A stretch of 64,000 bases of DNA from Flavobacterium sp. LC2016-01 (GCF_009711135.1 NZ_WMIC01000002.1:248001-312000); one strand, 5' to 3'; shown: positions 37,440 to 46,950, counted from the stretch's first letter. A program made the numbers and translations. Notes: generated from the letters alone by a model not told the origin.

Positions 37440-37892
37440 TTACTCACTTGGATGCAAAATTCCGTTTGACTCTGCAATCCATGCTTTTGCGCCTCCTGGT
37501 TTATAGGATATTTTTCCTAGAGCACTAAAAGTAGTTTTGGTTTTTCTAATAGATGCGCTTGCAAAACAAACCTGTGGCAATTCGTCAACACCAAAAGCAT
37601 TTTTCAGCTTAAGATTTTGTTCTTTATCACCATCCGATGCTGAATCATCAGATAAATCTAGTTTTACCAAAATCACATTGTCACGCGACCAAACGGCAAA
37701 ATCTGGGGTTTTAAAAATTTCGTTTTGAAGATTTTCTGGTACACCTGAGGCAGTGAAAAGAATTAACATTGGCTTTCTTTGTTCATTACTAAGTGCAATT
37801 GCATCAGTCATATTTGTTTTCCAAACAAGATTCTGTGCCTGCATAAAAAATGAACCTAAAAAAAATAGTAGGATAAGTAATTTTTTGGTCAT
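37440..37892 (-). CDS. Thioredoxin-like exported protein lacking CxxC (second paralogue)
   Basis: The 150-residue protein has a signal peptide (MTKKLLILLFFLGSFFMQAQ) and is very similar to the protein at 36745. The active-site region reads TASGVPENLQ (47-56) instead of WCGWC. ELPQVCF retains the cis-Pro loop with a following Cys. The Lys-rich C-terminal half (SIRKTKTTFSALGKISYKPGGAKAW) parallels the GLGQTGYVAGGPSAW segment of the active thioredoxin. Tandem duplication and loss of the redox motif is the simplest reading. Confidence 0.75.
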   Translation of the reverse strand: MTKKLLILLFFLGSFFMQAQNLVWKTNMTDAIALSNEQRKPMLILFTASGVPENLQNEIFKTPDFAVWSRDNVILVKLDLSDDSASDGDKEQNLKLKNAFGVDELPQVCFASASIRKTKTTFSALGKISYKPGGAKAWIAESNGILHPSE

Positions 37893-38054
37893 ATTATATA
37901 GGTATAGGTTAGATAGAGGAACGAAATTAACATAAAATTTTAATTATCCAATTTTAATTAATACAAAAATTAAATAATGTGTTTTTTTAGTAACAAAAAA
38001 ATAACAAATACACAATTACATTAAAATAACCAATAACTTTTCCTACGAAACAAA

Positions 38055-38090
38055 AAAAGCTCCTTATGCAAATGAGCATAAGGAGCTTTT
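38055..38090 (-). terminator. Intrinsic terminator at the end of the peptide-use operon
   Basis: AAAAGCTCCTTATGC (38055-38069) pairs perfectly with GCATAAGGAGCTTTT (38076-38090) around a six-base loop, with a T run on the reverse strand. Confidence 0.85.
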
Positions 38091-38113
38091 AATTTCTCTT
38101 TATATTTTAAAGT

Positions 38114-38581
38114 TTACGACTTCTTCGGATTTACAATTCCGTCTGCAACCGTCAGCCATGCCGATGGTCCTCCCGCAACGTAACCTGTTTGTCCCAAACC
38201 TTTAAAGTTTACTTTTCCATCTTTAGATTCAGCACTTGTAAAAAAGATTGTTGGAAATCCTTGTATTCCAAATGCTTGTTGTAATTCATCATTCTGATTT
38301 TTAATTTCAGGAGTCTGAGGTGTTCTTCTTGGATAATCCAATTCAACTAGAACAACATTGTCAGTTGCCCATTTTTTAAACTCAGGCGTTTTTAAAACTT
38401 CATTCTGCAGGCGAATGCACCATCCGCACCAATCGCTTCCTGTAAAAAACATCAGCATAGGTTTATGCACTGTATTACTCACTGTAATTGCTTCTTTAAC
38501 ATCAGTGTACCATTTAAGTTCCTGCGCTTGAGATGCAAAACCTCCAATTAAGAACAATGTGATTATGTATATTTTTTTCAT
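38114..38581 (-). CDS. Exported thioredoxin with WCGWC active site
   Basis: ATG 38581 gives 155 residues: a signal peptide (MKKIYIITLFLIGGFASQAQ) followed by a thioredoxin fold. The redox motif CGWC is at 52-55 (GSDWCGWCIRLQ) and the cis-Pro loop is GFPTIFF. It resembles the DUF255/thioredoxin_7 group, periplasmic disulfide reductases. It lies 52 bases after the peptide transporter genes and before the terminator, so it is probably the last gene of that operon. An upstream TTG (38611) would put a basic stretch before the signal peptide and was rejected. Confidence 0.88.
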   Translation of the reverse strand: MKKIYIITLFLIGGFASQAQELKWYTDVKEAITVSNTVHKPMLMFFTGSDWCGWCIRLQNEVLKTPEFKKWATDNVVLVELDYPRRTPQTPEIKNQNDELQQAFGIQGFPTIFFTSAESKDGKVNFKGLGQTGYVAGGPSAWLTVADGIVNPKKS

Positions 38582-38633
38582 CTTAGTTTTCTTTGGTACA
38601 AATTTAAACAAAAAAAGAATCGCTAAATAAAAT

Positions 38634-40118
38634 CTATTTTACTTCTTGCATTAATTTTTTGATCAGCGGCACAGCAATTATCAAAACAACGCCAGCAACT
38701 ACCGCATAAATTGCTAATTGATAATAACCATTAGTATAAGCAGTCAATTTTGACATTAAGGTTGTTCCAGTATTTGCTTCTGACATTTTAGCCCCTAATT
38801 TTCCAGCGGCAAACTGCCCGAATGCACTTGATAAAAACCATAATCCCATCATCATTCCAAATAATCTTTTTGGAGATAACTTAGTAATTACAGACATTCC
38901 GATAGGCCCGATACATAATTCTCCAAGCGTATATAAAAGATATCCTAAAGCAAATACATCTAGAGAACTTAATCCATCTTTATTTACAAAAAATCTCGCA
39001 GCATAAAAAATAAAGAATCCAGCAGCCAGTAAAAGGAAGGACAAACCAAACTTAATAATCGTATTTGGCTCAATTTTTCGCTTAGACATATAAATCCATA
39101 ATAACCCAACTAGTGGACTAAAAATAATAACATATAATGAGTTTATACTATTATTTACCACATTAGGATCGATATTGAAAAACAATAATTTAGTAGATAA
39201 ATTATCTTTTGCAAACAAGGATAAAGAACCTCCAGATTGCTCTGAGATAGCCATAAACATAAAATACGCAAAAATAAAGATAAATGCTGCCAAAAGCTTA
39301 AGTTGCTGCTTTCGCTCTTTAATCATTATTAATTCATATATAAAATATCCTAGTGCCAAAACCCCTATCGTATACATAAAATACTCTGTATAATCAGAAT
39401 TTATAACCATTATGTAAACAAATGGAATTACCACTATAGAACCAGCATAAACAGAGATTTCGTAAAGACTGCGTTTTTTAGGTGTCTGTTTTTCTAATGG
39501 AGAATTTCCTATTGGAGCAAGATGTTTTTTGGTTAGAAGAAAAGTAACCACGCCAATAATCATAACAATAGCTGCAGAAAGGAAGCATAAACTCCAAGAA
39601 TAATTTTTTCCTAAATAAATAGGAATAGCTCCTCCCAGCATACCGCCAATATTGATTCCGGCATAAAACAATCCATAACCTGCGTCACGGCGTCCATCAT
39701 TTTCGTGATACAATTCACCAACCATTGACGAAACATTTGGCTTAAAAAAACCAGTTCCAATAATCGAAAGTGTTATTCCGTAATAAAAGAAATCATGCGG
39801 ATTTGCAGCAATTAGTAAATTACCCAAAATCATAACGATTCCTCCAAAAAGAAGCGACTTTTTAAAACCTAAAATTTTATCGGCAAAAATTCCTCCAATA
39901 AAAGTAAAAGCATAAACAAAAGCCTGTACAGCACCATATTGAAGACTTGCCTGCCCATCCAGCAAACCTAATTGGTCTACCATGAAAACCGCTAAAACTC
40001 CTCTCATTCCGTAGAAGCAAAAACGCTCCCACATTTCAACCAAAAACAAGTACCACAATTGTTTTGGGTACTTGCCTTTAAAATTTTGAATTTCTTCTAA
40101 TGTAATTGTCTTTTCCAT
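38634..40118 (-). CDS. POT-family proton-dependent peptide transporter
   Basis: The 494-residue MFS-type protein has about 14 membrane segments. The POT signatures are EMWERFCFYGMRG (ExxER proton-coupling motif) near the N-terminus, FFKPNVSSMVGELY and FYAGINIGGMLGG. It imports di- and tripeptides with protons. ATG 40118 was preferred to GTG 40130; it starts one base after the upstream transporter gene. The two transporters are clearly related but not close copies. Confidence 0.92.
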   Translation of the reverse strand: MEKTITLEEIQNFKGKYPKQLWYLFLVEMWERFCFYGMRGVLAVFMVDQLGLLDGQASLQYGAVQAFVYAFTFIGGIFADKILGFKKSLLFGGIVMILGNLLIAANPHDFFYYGITLSIIGTGFFKPNVSSMVGELYHENDGRRDAGYGLFYAGINIGGMLGGAIPIYLGKNYSWSLCFLSAAIVMIIGVVTFLLTKKHLAPIGNSPLEKQTPKKRSLYEISVYAGSIVVIPFVYIMVINSDYTEYFMYTIGVLALGYFIYELIMIKERKQQLKLLAAFIFIFAYFMFMAISEQSGGSLSLFAKDNLSTKLLFFNIDPNVVNNSINSLYVIIFSPLVGLLWIYMSKRKIEPNTIIKFGLSFLLLAAGFFIFYAARFFVNKDGLSSLDVFALGYLLYTLGELCIGPIGMSVITKLSPKRLFGMMMGLWFLSSAFGQFAAGKLGAKMSEANTGTTLMSKLTAYTNGYYQLAIYAVVAGVVLIIAVPLIKKLMQEVK

Positions 40119-40119
40119 C

Positions 40120-41805
40120 TTATCTAACACCGTGCATCATTTTTTTCAATAATGGAGTCAATGCAAATAATATGATTGCCGCAATACCGGTAAGAACAAC
40201 AAATACCATGAAAAATTCATATAAATTATGGATTTCAAATCCTGCAAAAAAGTGATTATGAGCACTAATTTGATGTTGATCCAAAAGTGCCAATTGCTCT
40301 GCAGTTGGTGTAATTTTATTATCTAAGATTCCCTGAAGATCAATTCCTAATTCTTTTGCTTTTGCAAATTTATCACCTGTAGCCGGCAAAATCGAACCTA
40401 AAGTTCCGCCTAAAGCATATCCTGATGCATTTGACAAGAAAAACACTCCATATAATAAAGAAGCAAAACGTTTTGGAGATAATTTACCTACCAATGACAA
40501 ACCAATTGGAGACAAACATAACTCAGCACAAGTATTTAAGAAATATAATAAAATAAGCCATTTTACCAATAACAGTCCAGATGTTCCGATATAAGAAACC
40601 TGAGTTGCGATCATAAAGAAACTGATCGAAATTATAACTAAACCAGCAGCTAGTTTTACTGGCGAAATTGGCTCTCTGTCTTTAGCTCTTAATGTGTCCC
40701 AAAGTACACTAAAAGGCACTGCCATTATAACTACAAATAATCCATTGAAAATTTGAACCATTGATGGAGGCATTAAAAAACCAAAGAAATGTCTATCTGT
40801 TTGATTATCTGCAATAAATGTCAATGAAGAACCAGCCTGCTCAAAAGCCGCCCAGAAGAAAATAATAAAGAAGGAAACAATATAGATTACAATAATTCTG
40901 TCTCTTTCAATTTTAGTTAATGAAGTATCAGAAATAATCAATCCTGCCAATGCAAGTCCACTAGAATAAATCAAAGTATAAATCAAATTCTGACCTACTA
41001 CATAATGAAAAAAGAATCCTAAAGCCACAAATGCAAGTCCAGCAACTACCAAAGCTTTAGCAGAAAAATTAGCTTTTTGCGCTTCACCTTCTTCAAAGTC
41101 TGAAGCTTCATTTTTAGAAGGCAAACCTCCTAATGGTCTTCCTTCAGGAGAAACCACATATTTGTTTTTTAAGAAATAGAAAAGGATGGTTCCTAAAAGC
41201 ATTGCCACAGAAGCCGCCATGAATCCCCATCTAAAAGCATGAATATCTCTAATTCCACCAGCATCTTTAACATCTCCCAACAAAGGACAAATTGATTGTC
41301 CTAAAAAAGCTCCAATGTTTATACCCATATAGAAAATAGTAAAAGCACTATCTAATTTTGTCTTTTCTTGTTTTGGATACAAGCTTCCAACCATACTAGA
41401 AATATTCGGTTTGAAGAATCCATTACCAAAAACAATAACCCCTAAAGCAGAGTACATAATAATTTTAGCCAAAGGCAAATTACTTTCAAAAATACTTCCG
41501 CTGGTGAATAACAACATTTGTCCTGTTGCCATTAATAATCCGCCTAATAAAATACAATTTCTGTTACCTAAAAAACGATCGGCAACAAAACCTCCAAGCA
41601 TTGGAGTCAAATAACAAAGTCCAAGAAAACCTCCATAAATTAATGACGCTTCCTCTTCCTTCATTAATAATGAGTTCACAAGAAATAAAGTCAATAAAGC
41701 TCGCATTCCATAAAAATTGAATCGCTCCCACATCTCCGTCCCAAACAATACCCAAAGTCCTTTTGGATGCGCAGTTTTTACTTTAGTTTCTCCCATATTA
41801 TTCAT
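40120..41805 (-). CDS. POT-family proton-dependent peptide transporter (longer paralogue)
   Basis: The 561-residue transporter carries EMWERFNFYGMRALL, FFKPNISSMVGSLY and FYMGINIGAFLGQ, the same POT signatures as its neighbour. It has an added cytoplasmic loop (NEASDFEEGEAQ) and an extra loop near the C-terminus (LDQHQISAHNHFF). It starts 26 bases after the dipeptidyl peptidase gene. ATG 41796 (MGETKVK) is an alternative start nine bases inside. Confidence 0.92.
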   Translation of the reverse strand: MNNMGETKVKTAHPKGLWVLFGTEMWERFNFYGMRALLTLFLVNSLLMKEEEASLIYGGFLGLCYLTPMLGGFVADRFLGNRNCILLGGLLMATGQMLLFTSGSIFESNLPLAKIIMYSALGVIVFGNGFFKPNISSMVGSLYPKQEKTKLDSAFTIFYMGINIGAFLGQSICPLLGDVKDAGGIRDIHAFRWGFMAASVAMLLGTILFYFLKNKYVVSPEGRPLGGLPSKNEASDFEEGEAQKANFSAKALVVAGLAFVALGFFFHYVVGQNLIYTLIYSSGLALAGLIISDTSLTKIERDRIIVIYIVSFFIIFFWAAFEQAGSSLTFIADNQTDRHFFGFLMPPSMVQIFNGLFVVIMAVPFSVLWDTLRAKDREPISPVKLAAGLVIISISFFMIATQVSYIGTSGLLLVKWLILLYFLNTCAELCLSPIGLSLVGKLSPKRFASLLYGVFFLSNASGYALGGTLGSILPATGDKFAKAKELGIDLQGILDNKITPTAEQLALLDQHQISAHNHFFAGFEIHNLYEFFMVFVVLTGIAAIILFALTPLLKKMMHGVR

Positions 41806-41831
41806 TCTTATTTAAGGTTAATATTTTTAGA

Positions 41832-44003
41832 TTATAAATTTTCTTTGATAAAGTTACTCATTTTATTATAAAGCTGAATTCTGGTTTTTCCGCCAGCAAT
41901 TCCATGGTCTTTATCTGGATAAATTTGAGAATCAAATTGTTTGTTTGCCTGAATCAAAGCTTCCATCATCTGCATTGAATTTTGCACGTGAACATTGTCA
42001 TCGCCAGAACCGTGAATCAATAAAAATTTACCTTTTAATTTTTCAACATGGTTTATAGGAGAATTTTGATCATATCCACTTGGATTTTCCTGTGGCGTCT
42101 GCATGTATCTTTCTGTGTAAACACTGTCATAAAATCTCCAGTTTGTAACCGGCGCAACTGCAATTGCCATTTTGAAAACATCATTTCCTTGGAAAATACA
42201 GTTTGAAGCCATAAATCCTCCGTAGCTCCATCCCCAGATACCAATTCTTGATGCATCAACATACGGATAAGAACCAATTACTTTTGCAGCATCAATTTGA
42301 TCTTCAACCTCATATTTACCTAATTGTAATTGTGTTACTTTTTTGAAATCTGCACCTTTATATCCAGTTCCTCTTCCGTCAACACAAGCTACGATGTAAC
42401 CTTGCTGAGTAAGCATCATAAACCAGTATTCATTAGAGCTTCCCCATCCGTTTACCACTTGCTGTGATCCTGGACCAGAATATTGAATCATGAAAACTGG
42501 ATATTTTTTTGAAGCATCAAAATCTTTTGGTTTCATGATCCAAGCGTTCAATTCATTTCCTTTAGCAGTTTTTAAAACAAAAAACTCTTTTGAAGGAAGA
42601 TTGTATTCTTTTAATTTATCAGATAGAGCTTGATTGTTTTCTATTACCTGAATTTCTTTTCCAGATTTTGCTTCGTTTAAAGTATAAGTAGAAGGCTGAG
42701 AAGCACTAGAATAGGTATTAATGAAATATTGGAAATTTGGACTGAACGTCGCTTTATTAGTACCAATTTTATTTGTTAAAGCAACTTTGTTTTTCCCGTC
42801 TAATGAAATACGGTAAACTGCTCTGTTGATAGAACCATTTTCTGTAGACTGATAGAAAATAGTTTTAGTTTTTTCGTCGAAACCGTAGTATGAAGTCACT
42901 TCCCAATTTCCTTTTGTAACCTGATTTTTAAGTTTTCCGGTTTTATCATAAACATAAATATGATTGAATCCGTCTTTTTCACTTGTCCAGATAAAACTGT
43001 TGTCTTTTAGGAAAGTTAAGTTATCTGTAACATCAACATAAGCTTTGTCTTTTTCGTTCAAAACTACTTTTGCAGCAGCTGTAGTTCCGTCAATAAACAA
43101 TAAATCTAAATTATCCTGGTGACGGTTTAAAACCTGAGCCGATAATACATTATTATCATTTGTCCATTGCATTCTCGCAATATAAAAATCATTGTAGTTT
43201 CCTAAATCAACTTTTTTTGAAGTGCTTGCCGCAGCATCAAAAATATGCAATGAAACTGCTGAATTTTTTTCTCCAGCTTTAGGATATTTGAACGTTTCGA
43301 TTGTTGGATATAAATCTTTGTGGAAAATTGACATTGAAAACTCTGGAACCTGGCTTTCGTCAAAACGGATATAAGCTAATTTTTTACTGTCTTTACTCCA
43401 GTCAAATGCCCGCACAAAAGCAAATTCTTCTTCATAAACCCAGTCCGTAATACCATTTATAACTGCATTCTTCTTTCCGTCTGTTGTAACAGCAACCGAT
43501 TTTTTTGAAGCAACGTCATATATATAAAGGTTATTTTCTTTTGCGTAAGCGATTTTTGTTCCGTCAGGTGAAAAAGTTGGTTCCTGAATTTGAAAATCAA
43601 CAAGTTTTGTCAACGTTTTTGCTGCAATATCATAAACAAAATAATCTGCAGTAAAAGAGTGGCGGAAAATTTTAGAAGAATGACAAGCAATTAAAATCTT
43701 CTTTTCTGAAGCATCAAAAGTGTAGGCGTCAATTCCGTCTGCAAGTTCGTTAAAGCTTTTTGTATCAATTAAGTTGGAAACTTTTTTCAGAGTTGCAAAA
43801 TCATATAAATCAACCTGCATACTTCTGCTTGCCAGATCGACATTTAAAACAGTATATTGATTGGTATTTTTTAAGGATTGCATCTGGTCCATTCCTTTAG
43901 CGCGAAATGTACCTCCAAAAATGTTTTCGACAGTTATTTTCTGCTGTCCAAAAACAACCGCAGTTAAAAATAAAATTACTGCAGTAAATTTACTTGTATT
44001 CAT
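41832..44003 (-). CDS. Dipeptidyl peptidase IV family serine protease (S9)
   Basis: The 723-residue exported enzyme has a signal peptide (ILFLTAVVFGQ), an N-terminal eight-bladed propeller and a C-terminal alpha/beta-hydrolase domain. The triad is Ser593 (GWSYGGF), Asp668 (GSGDDNVH) and His700 (DKDHGI). The double-Glu substrate clamp appears in WVYEEEFAF. It removes X-Pro dipeptides from peptide N-termini. The next genes are two dipeptide transporters, so the products can be imported directly. Confidence 0.94.
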   Translation of the reverse strand: MNTSKFTAVILFLTAVVFGQQKITVENIFGGTFRAKGMDQMQSLKNTNQYTVLNVDLASRSMQVDLYDFATLKKVSNLIDTKSFNELADGIDAYTFDASEKKILIACHSSKIFRHSFTADYFVYDIAAKTLTKLVDFQIQEPTFSPDGTKIAYAKENNLYIYDVASKKSVAVTTDGKKNAVINGITDWVYEEEFAFVRAFDWSKDSKKLAYIRFDESQVPEFSMSIFHKDLYPTIETFKYPKAGEKNSAVSLHIFDAAASTSKKVDLGNYNDFYIARMQWTNDNNVLSAQVLNRHQDNLDLLFIDGTTAAAKVVLNEKDKAYVDVTDNLTFLKDNSFIWTSEKDGFNHIYVYDKTGKLKNQVTKGNWEVTSYYGFDEKTKTIFYQSTENGSINRAVYRISLDGKNKVALTNKIGTNKATFSPNFQYFINTYSSASQPSTYTLNEAKSGKEIQVIENNQALSDKLKEYNLPSKEFFVLKTAKGNELNAWIMKPKDFDASKKYPVFMIQYSGPGSQQVVNGWGSSNEYWFMMLTQQGYIVACVDGRGTGYKGADFKKVTQLQLGKYEVEDQIDAAKVIGSYPYVDASRIGIWGWSYGGFMASNCIFQGNDVFKMAIAVAPVTNWRFYDSVYTERYMQTPQENPSGYDQNSPINHVEKLKGKFLLIHGSGDDNVHVQNSMQMMEALIQANKQFDSQIYPDKDHGIAGGKTRIQLYNKMSNFIKENL

Positions 44004-44122
44004 TATAATTATTTTAAATATAAAAAGAGCCCAATTTTAGTAAAAAAAATAAACATAATACACATTTTAAGTGTTAAATGTTAAAAAAAATAACGATTGC
44101 GTACTTTCATGTCTGAAATAGA

Positions 44123-44154
44123 TTGCAATCAAAACTCTTAAAATAGTATCTTTG
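44123..44154 (+). promoter_or_regulatory. Vegetative promoter of the HMG-CoA reductase gene
   Basis: TTG (44123-44125), 21 bases, then TATCTTTG (44147-44154). The transcription start would be near 44161, so the GTG at 44154 cannot be the start codon. Confidence 0.7.
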
Positions 44155-44183
44155 TGACCACATTATTATTTAATACACTGAGA

Positions 44184-45497
44184 ATGAACAACGCTGTTGC
44201 CGGATTTTCTAAATTATCCAAAAAAGAAAAAATAAACTGGATCGCAAACGAATATTTTTCTACTCCTGAAGAAGCTCTAAATATTATAAGAAATTACTGG
44301 AATTCAGACGAAAAGCTTCAGCAGCTTCATGACGAATTTATTGAAAACACAATTACCAATTTATATATTCCGCTTGGAGTTGCTCCTAATTTTTTGATTA
44401 ATGGGAAATACAAAACCATCCCAATGGCAATTGAAGAAAGTTCTGTTGTTGCCGCAGCATCAAAAGCAGCAAAATTCTGGGCAACACGCGGAGGATTTAA
44501 AACAACAATAATCAATACCGAAAAAATTGGCCAGGTTCATTTTACCTTTAATGGAAATGCCGAAAAATTTCAATCTTTTTTTGAAGAAATTAAACCTAAA
44601 TTTTTCTCTGAAACGCAGAGCATTACTAAAAATATGCAACAGCGAGGCGGCGGAATCTTAGATATTCAATTAAAAGACAAAAGAAATCTGCTTGAAAATT
44701 ATTTTCAGCTTCATGCTACTTTTGAAACCAAAGACAGCATGGGTGCCAATTTCATCAATTCTTGTCTGGAGCAATTTGCTTCGACTTTAAAAGAGGAATT
44801 TCAAAACTCTGATTTATTTTCTGAAGAAGATACACTTCAGGTAATTATGAGTATTTTATCTAATTATGTACCGCATTGCCTTGTAAGAGCTGAAGTTTCT
44901 TGCCCAATTGAAGATTTATCAGAAAAGCATATCACAAATCCTCAGGACTTTGCAGAACGTTTTGTTCAGGCCGTTCAAATTGCCGAAGTGGAGCCTTTTA
45001 GAGCTGTAACACACAACAAAGGAATTATGAATGGTGTTGATGCTGTAGTTTTAGCAACCGGAAATGACTTTAGAGCTGTCGAAGCCGGGGTTCATGCTTA
45101 CGCATCAAGAAACGGTCAATACTCAAGTTTGTCACATGCAAAAATCGAAAACGGAATTTTTACTTTCTGGATCGAAATTCCTTTGGCTTTAGGAACTGTA
45201 GGCGGTTTAACTTCATTGCATCCGCTGGTAAAATTATGTTTAGAAATTCTTCAAAAACCTTCAGCAACTGAATTAATGGAAATTACAGCAGTTGCCGGCC
45301 TTGCACAAAATTTTGCCGCATTGCGTTCTCTTACAACAACTGGAATTCAGGAAGGACATATGAAAATGCACCTTAATAATATCATCAATCAGTTTGAAGC
45401 AACAAGTGAAGAGCGCCAGTTAATTAAAACGCATTTCAAAAAAACGGCAGTTTCACACAGCGCTGTAGTTGAGTTTATCGAAAATTTAAGAAAATAA
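44184..45497 (+). CDS. mvaA: Hydroxymethylglutaryl-CoA reductase, class II
   Basis: ATG 44184 gives 437 residues. The class II catalytic set is visible: Glu in AIEESSVVAAAS, Lys in THNKGIMNGVDAV, Asp in LATGNDFRAVEAG, and the terminal His in IQEGHMKMHL. It interconverts HMG-CoA and mevalonate using NAD(P)H. Class II enzymes are often named degradative, but in Flavobacteriia they sit with mevalonate pathway genes. The following gene is a GHMP kinase, consistent with isoprenoid synthesis. Confidence 0.93.
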   Translation: MNNAVAGFSKLSKKEKINWIANEYFSTPEEALNIIRNYWNSDEKLQQLHDEFIENTITNLYIPLGVAPNFLINGKYKTIPMAIEESSVVAAASKAAKFWATRGGFKTTIINTEKIGQVHFTFNGNAEKFQSFFEEIKPKFFSETQSITKNMQQRGGGILDIQLKDKRNLLENYFQLHATFETKDSMGANFINSCLEQFASTLKEEFQNSDLFSEEDTLQVIMSILSNYVPHCLVRAEVSCPIEDLSEKHITNPQDFAERFVQAVQIAEVEPFRAVTHNKGIMNGVDAVVLATGNDFRAVEAGVHAYASRNGQYSSLSHAKIENGIFTFWIEIPLALGTVGGLTSLHPLVKLCLEILQKPSATELMEITAVAGLAQNFAALRSLTTTGIQEGHMKMHLNNIINQFEATSEERQLIKTHFKKTAVSHSAVVEFIENLRK

Positions 45498-45503
45498 TTA
45501 GAA

Positions 45504-45576
45504 GCTAATCCCGCTATCCGTTACAATCTTTTGTGCCGAACCCCGGCACAAAAGGATTTTCACTGCTATCGGGGCT
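45504..45576 (+). repeat. Intergenic palindromic repeat with GTGCCG/CGGCAC hairpin
   Basis: The core AATCTTTTGTGCCG (45525-45538) pairs with CGGCACAAAAGGATT (45544-45558) with one bulged base. The flanks CCCGCTATC and GCTATCGGGG form an imperfect outer stem. It fills the gap between the reductase and kinase genes and looks like an interspersed repeat rather than a simple terminator. Confidence 0.6.
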
Positions 45577-45588
45577 AAAAAATCACGT

Positions 45589-46497
45589 ATGTCAACAACC
45601 TTTTACAGTAACGGAAAATTATTCATCTCTGGAGAATATTTAGTTTTAGACGGCGCAGATGCTTTTGCTTTGCCCACTAAATTTGGACAGAATTTAATTA
45701 TCGAAAATGCAAAAGATAAAAGCATTGATTGGAAAAGCTACGATTATGATAATACGCTTTGGTTTGAAAACACCATTTCATTTGATGAAATCATAAATAA
45801 CACTGATTCAGAAATTGAAACCGTCAAAACAACGCTGATCAATATTCTTCACGAAGCATATTTATTAAATCCAGATTTCATCAACAATTCAAGAGGATAT
45901 AAAATCACGACAAACCTGACGTTTCCAAGAAATTGGGGACTAGGAACTTCATCGACTTTGATTAATAATATAGCGCAGTGGACAAAAATTAATGCTTTTA
46001 CATTGCTGAGAAACAGTTTTGGCGGAAGCGGCTATGACATTGCATGCGCACAAAACGATACTCCAATACTTTATAAAATAGAAAACAACAGCGTTCAGCC
46101 CGTAGTTTTCAATCCTGACTTTACCAAAAATATTTTCTTTGTTTATCTAAACAAAAAACAGAACAGCAAAGCCGCAATTCACGCATATAACAAACACAAA
46201 GATCAAAATTTAGCTAAAAGTGTTGCAGAGAATAATAAAATCACCAACGCAATTTTGCATTCTAAAACACTAAAAGAATTTGCAAAAGCTATTGAAAAAC
46301 ATGAAAATCATTTAAGCGACATTCTGGAAATTCAAACAATAAAAGAAAAGGCTTTTCCTGATTTTGACGGCACAATTAAAAGTCTTGGGGCGTGGGGAGG
46401 CGATTTTGTAATGGTAATATCAAAAGACAATCCGGCTGCCTATTTTCATTCAAAAGGATATGAAACCATTCTTACTTATGAAGAAATGATTTTATAA
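45589..46497 (+). CDS. GYDIA-family GHMP kinase
   Basis: The 302-residue protein has the GHMP fold: N-terminal FISGEYLVLDGADAFALP, an ATP-binding loop (NWGLGTSSTLINNIAQW) and the signature GGSGYDIACAQ that names the group. GHMP kinases phosphorylate small alcohols such as mevalonate and phosphomevalonate. The position after HMG-CoA reductase supports a mevalonate or phosphomevalonate kinase role, which is inferred. Confidence 0.88.
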   Translation: MSTTFYSNGKLFISGEYLVLDGADAFALPTKFGQNLIIENAKDKSIDWKSYDYDNTLWFENTISFDEIINNTDSEIETVKTTLINILHEAYLLNPDFINNSRGYKITTNLTFPRNWGLGTSSTLINNIAQWTKINAFTLLRNSFGGSGYDIACAQNDTPILYKIENNSVQPVVFNPDFTKNIFFVYLNKKQNSKAAIHAYNKHKDQNLAKSVAENNKITNAILHSKTLKEFAKAIEKHENHLSDILEIQTIKEKAFPDFDGTIKSLGAWGGDFVMVISKDNPAAYFHSKGYETILTYEEMIL

Positions 46498-46506
46498 AAA
46501 CTTCTG

Positions 46507-46950
46507 TTAGAAATTCACTTTTTTATCCTCAGCAGGTTCTGATTGCAGATGACGAACCTTTTGATTCTCTAATTCATTAGATTCAATAAGCGTATTGTGG
46601 AGACGCTCTGCCATTTTTTCTATACTATTATTAATAGAATCATAGACAAGTTCCATTCTGCGATGTTTTTCTTCTTTTACCGCTTTTAAAACATCTTCAA
46701 CAAAACCCTTGTCATATTTTTCAGCAACAGAATCACGAGTATTCGTTAATCTGATCACATAATCGTTACTTAAGATCGTAACCTTAAAATGCTGTTCTTC
46801 GTTGCTTAAATAGTATTTACCGCCTAATTCATCAACATTGATGTCGGTACTGCTTACTTTTAAAAGCTCAATGATTATTCCATAAATATGATTCTCAATT
46901 TTGGAATAAACCCGTGGCTTTCTCCGAAAAAGATTAAACGCCAAAAACAT
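46507..46950 (-). CDS. Hypothetical protein
   Basis: The 147-residue soluble-looking protein has an N-terminal basic hydrophobic patch (MFLAFNLFRRKPRVY). A central alpha/beta part (HIYGIIIELLKVSSTDINVDELGG, HFKVTILSNDYVIRLTNT) leads to a highly charged helical C-terminal half (AVKEEKHRRMELVYDSINNSIEKMAERLHN). There is no signal peptide and no family is recognised. It is convergent with the kinase gene, nine bases apart. Confidence 0.7.
   Translation of the reverse strand: MFLAFNLFRRKPRVYSKIENHIYGIIIELLKVSSTDINVDELGGKYYLSNEEQHFKVTILSNDYVIRLTNTRDSVAEKYDKGFVEDVLKAVKEEKHRRMELVYDSINNSIEKMAERLHNTLIESNELENQKVRHLQSEPAEDKKVNF

Noticed and set aside
44154..44183. GTG start for HMG-CoA reductase
   Set aside because: The GTG overlaps the last base of a consensus -7 box, so it would lie upstream of the transcript start.
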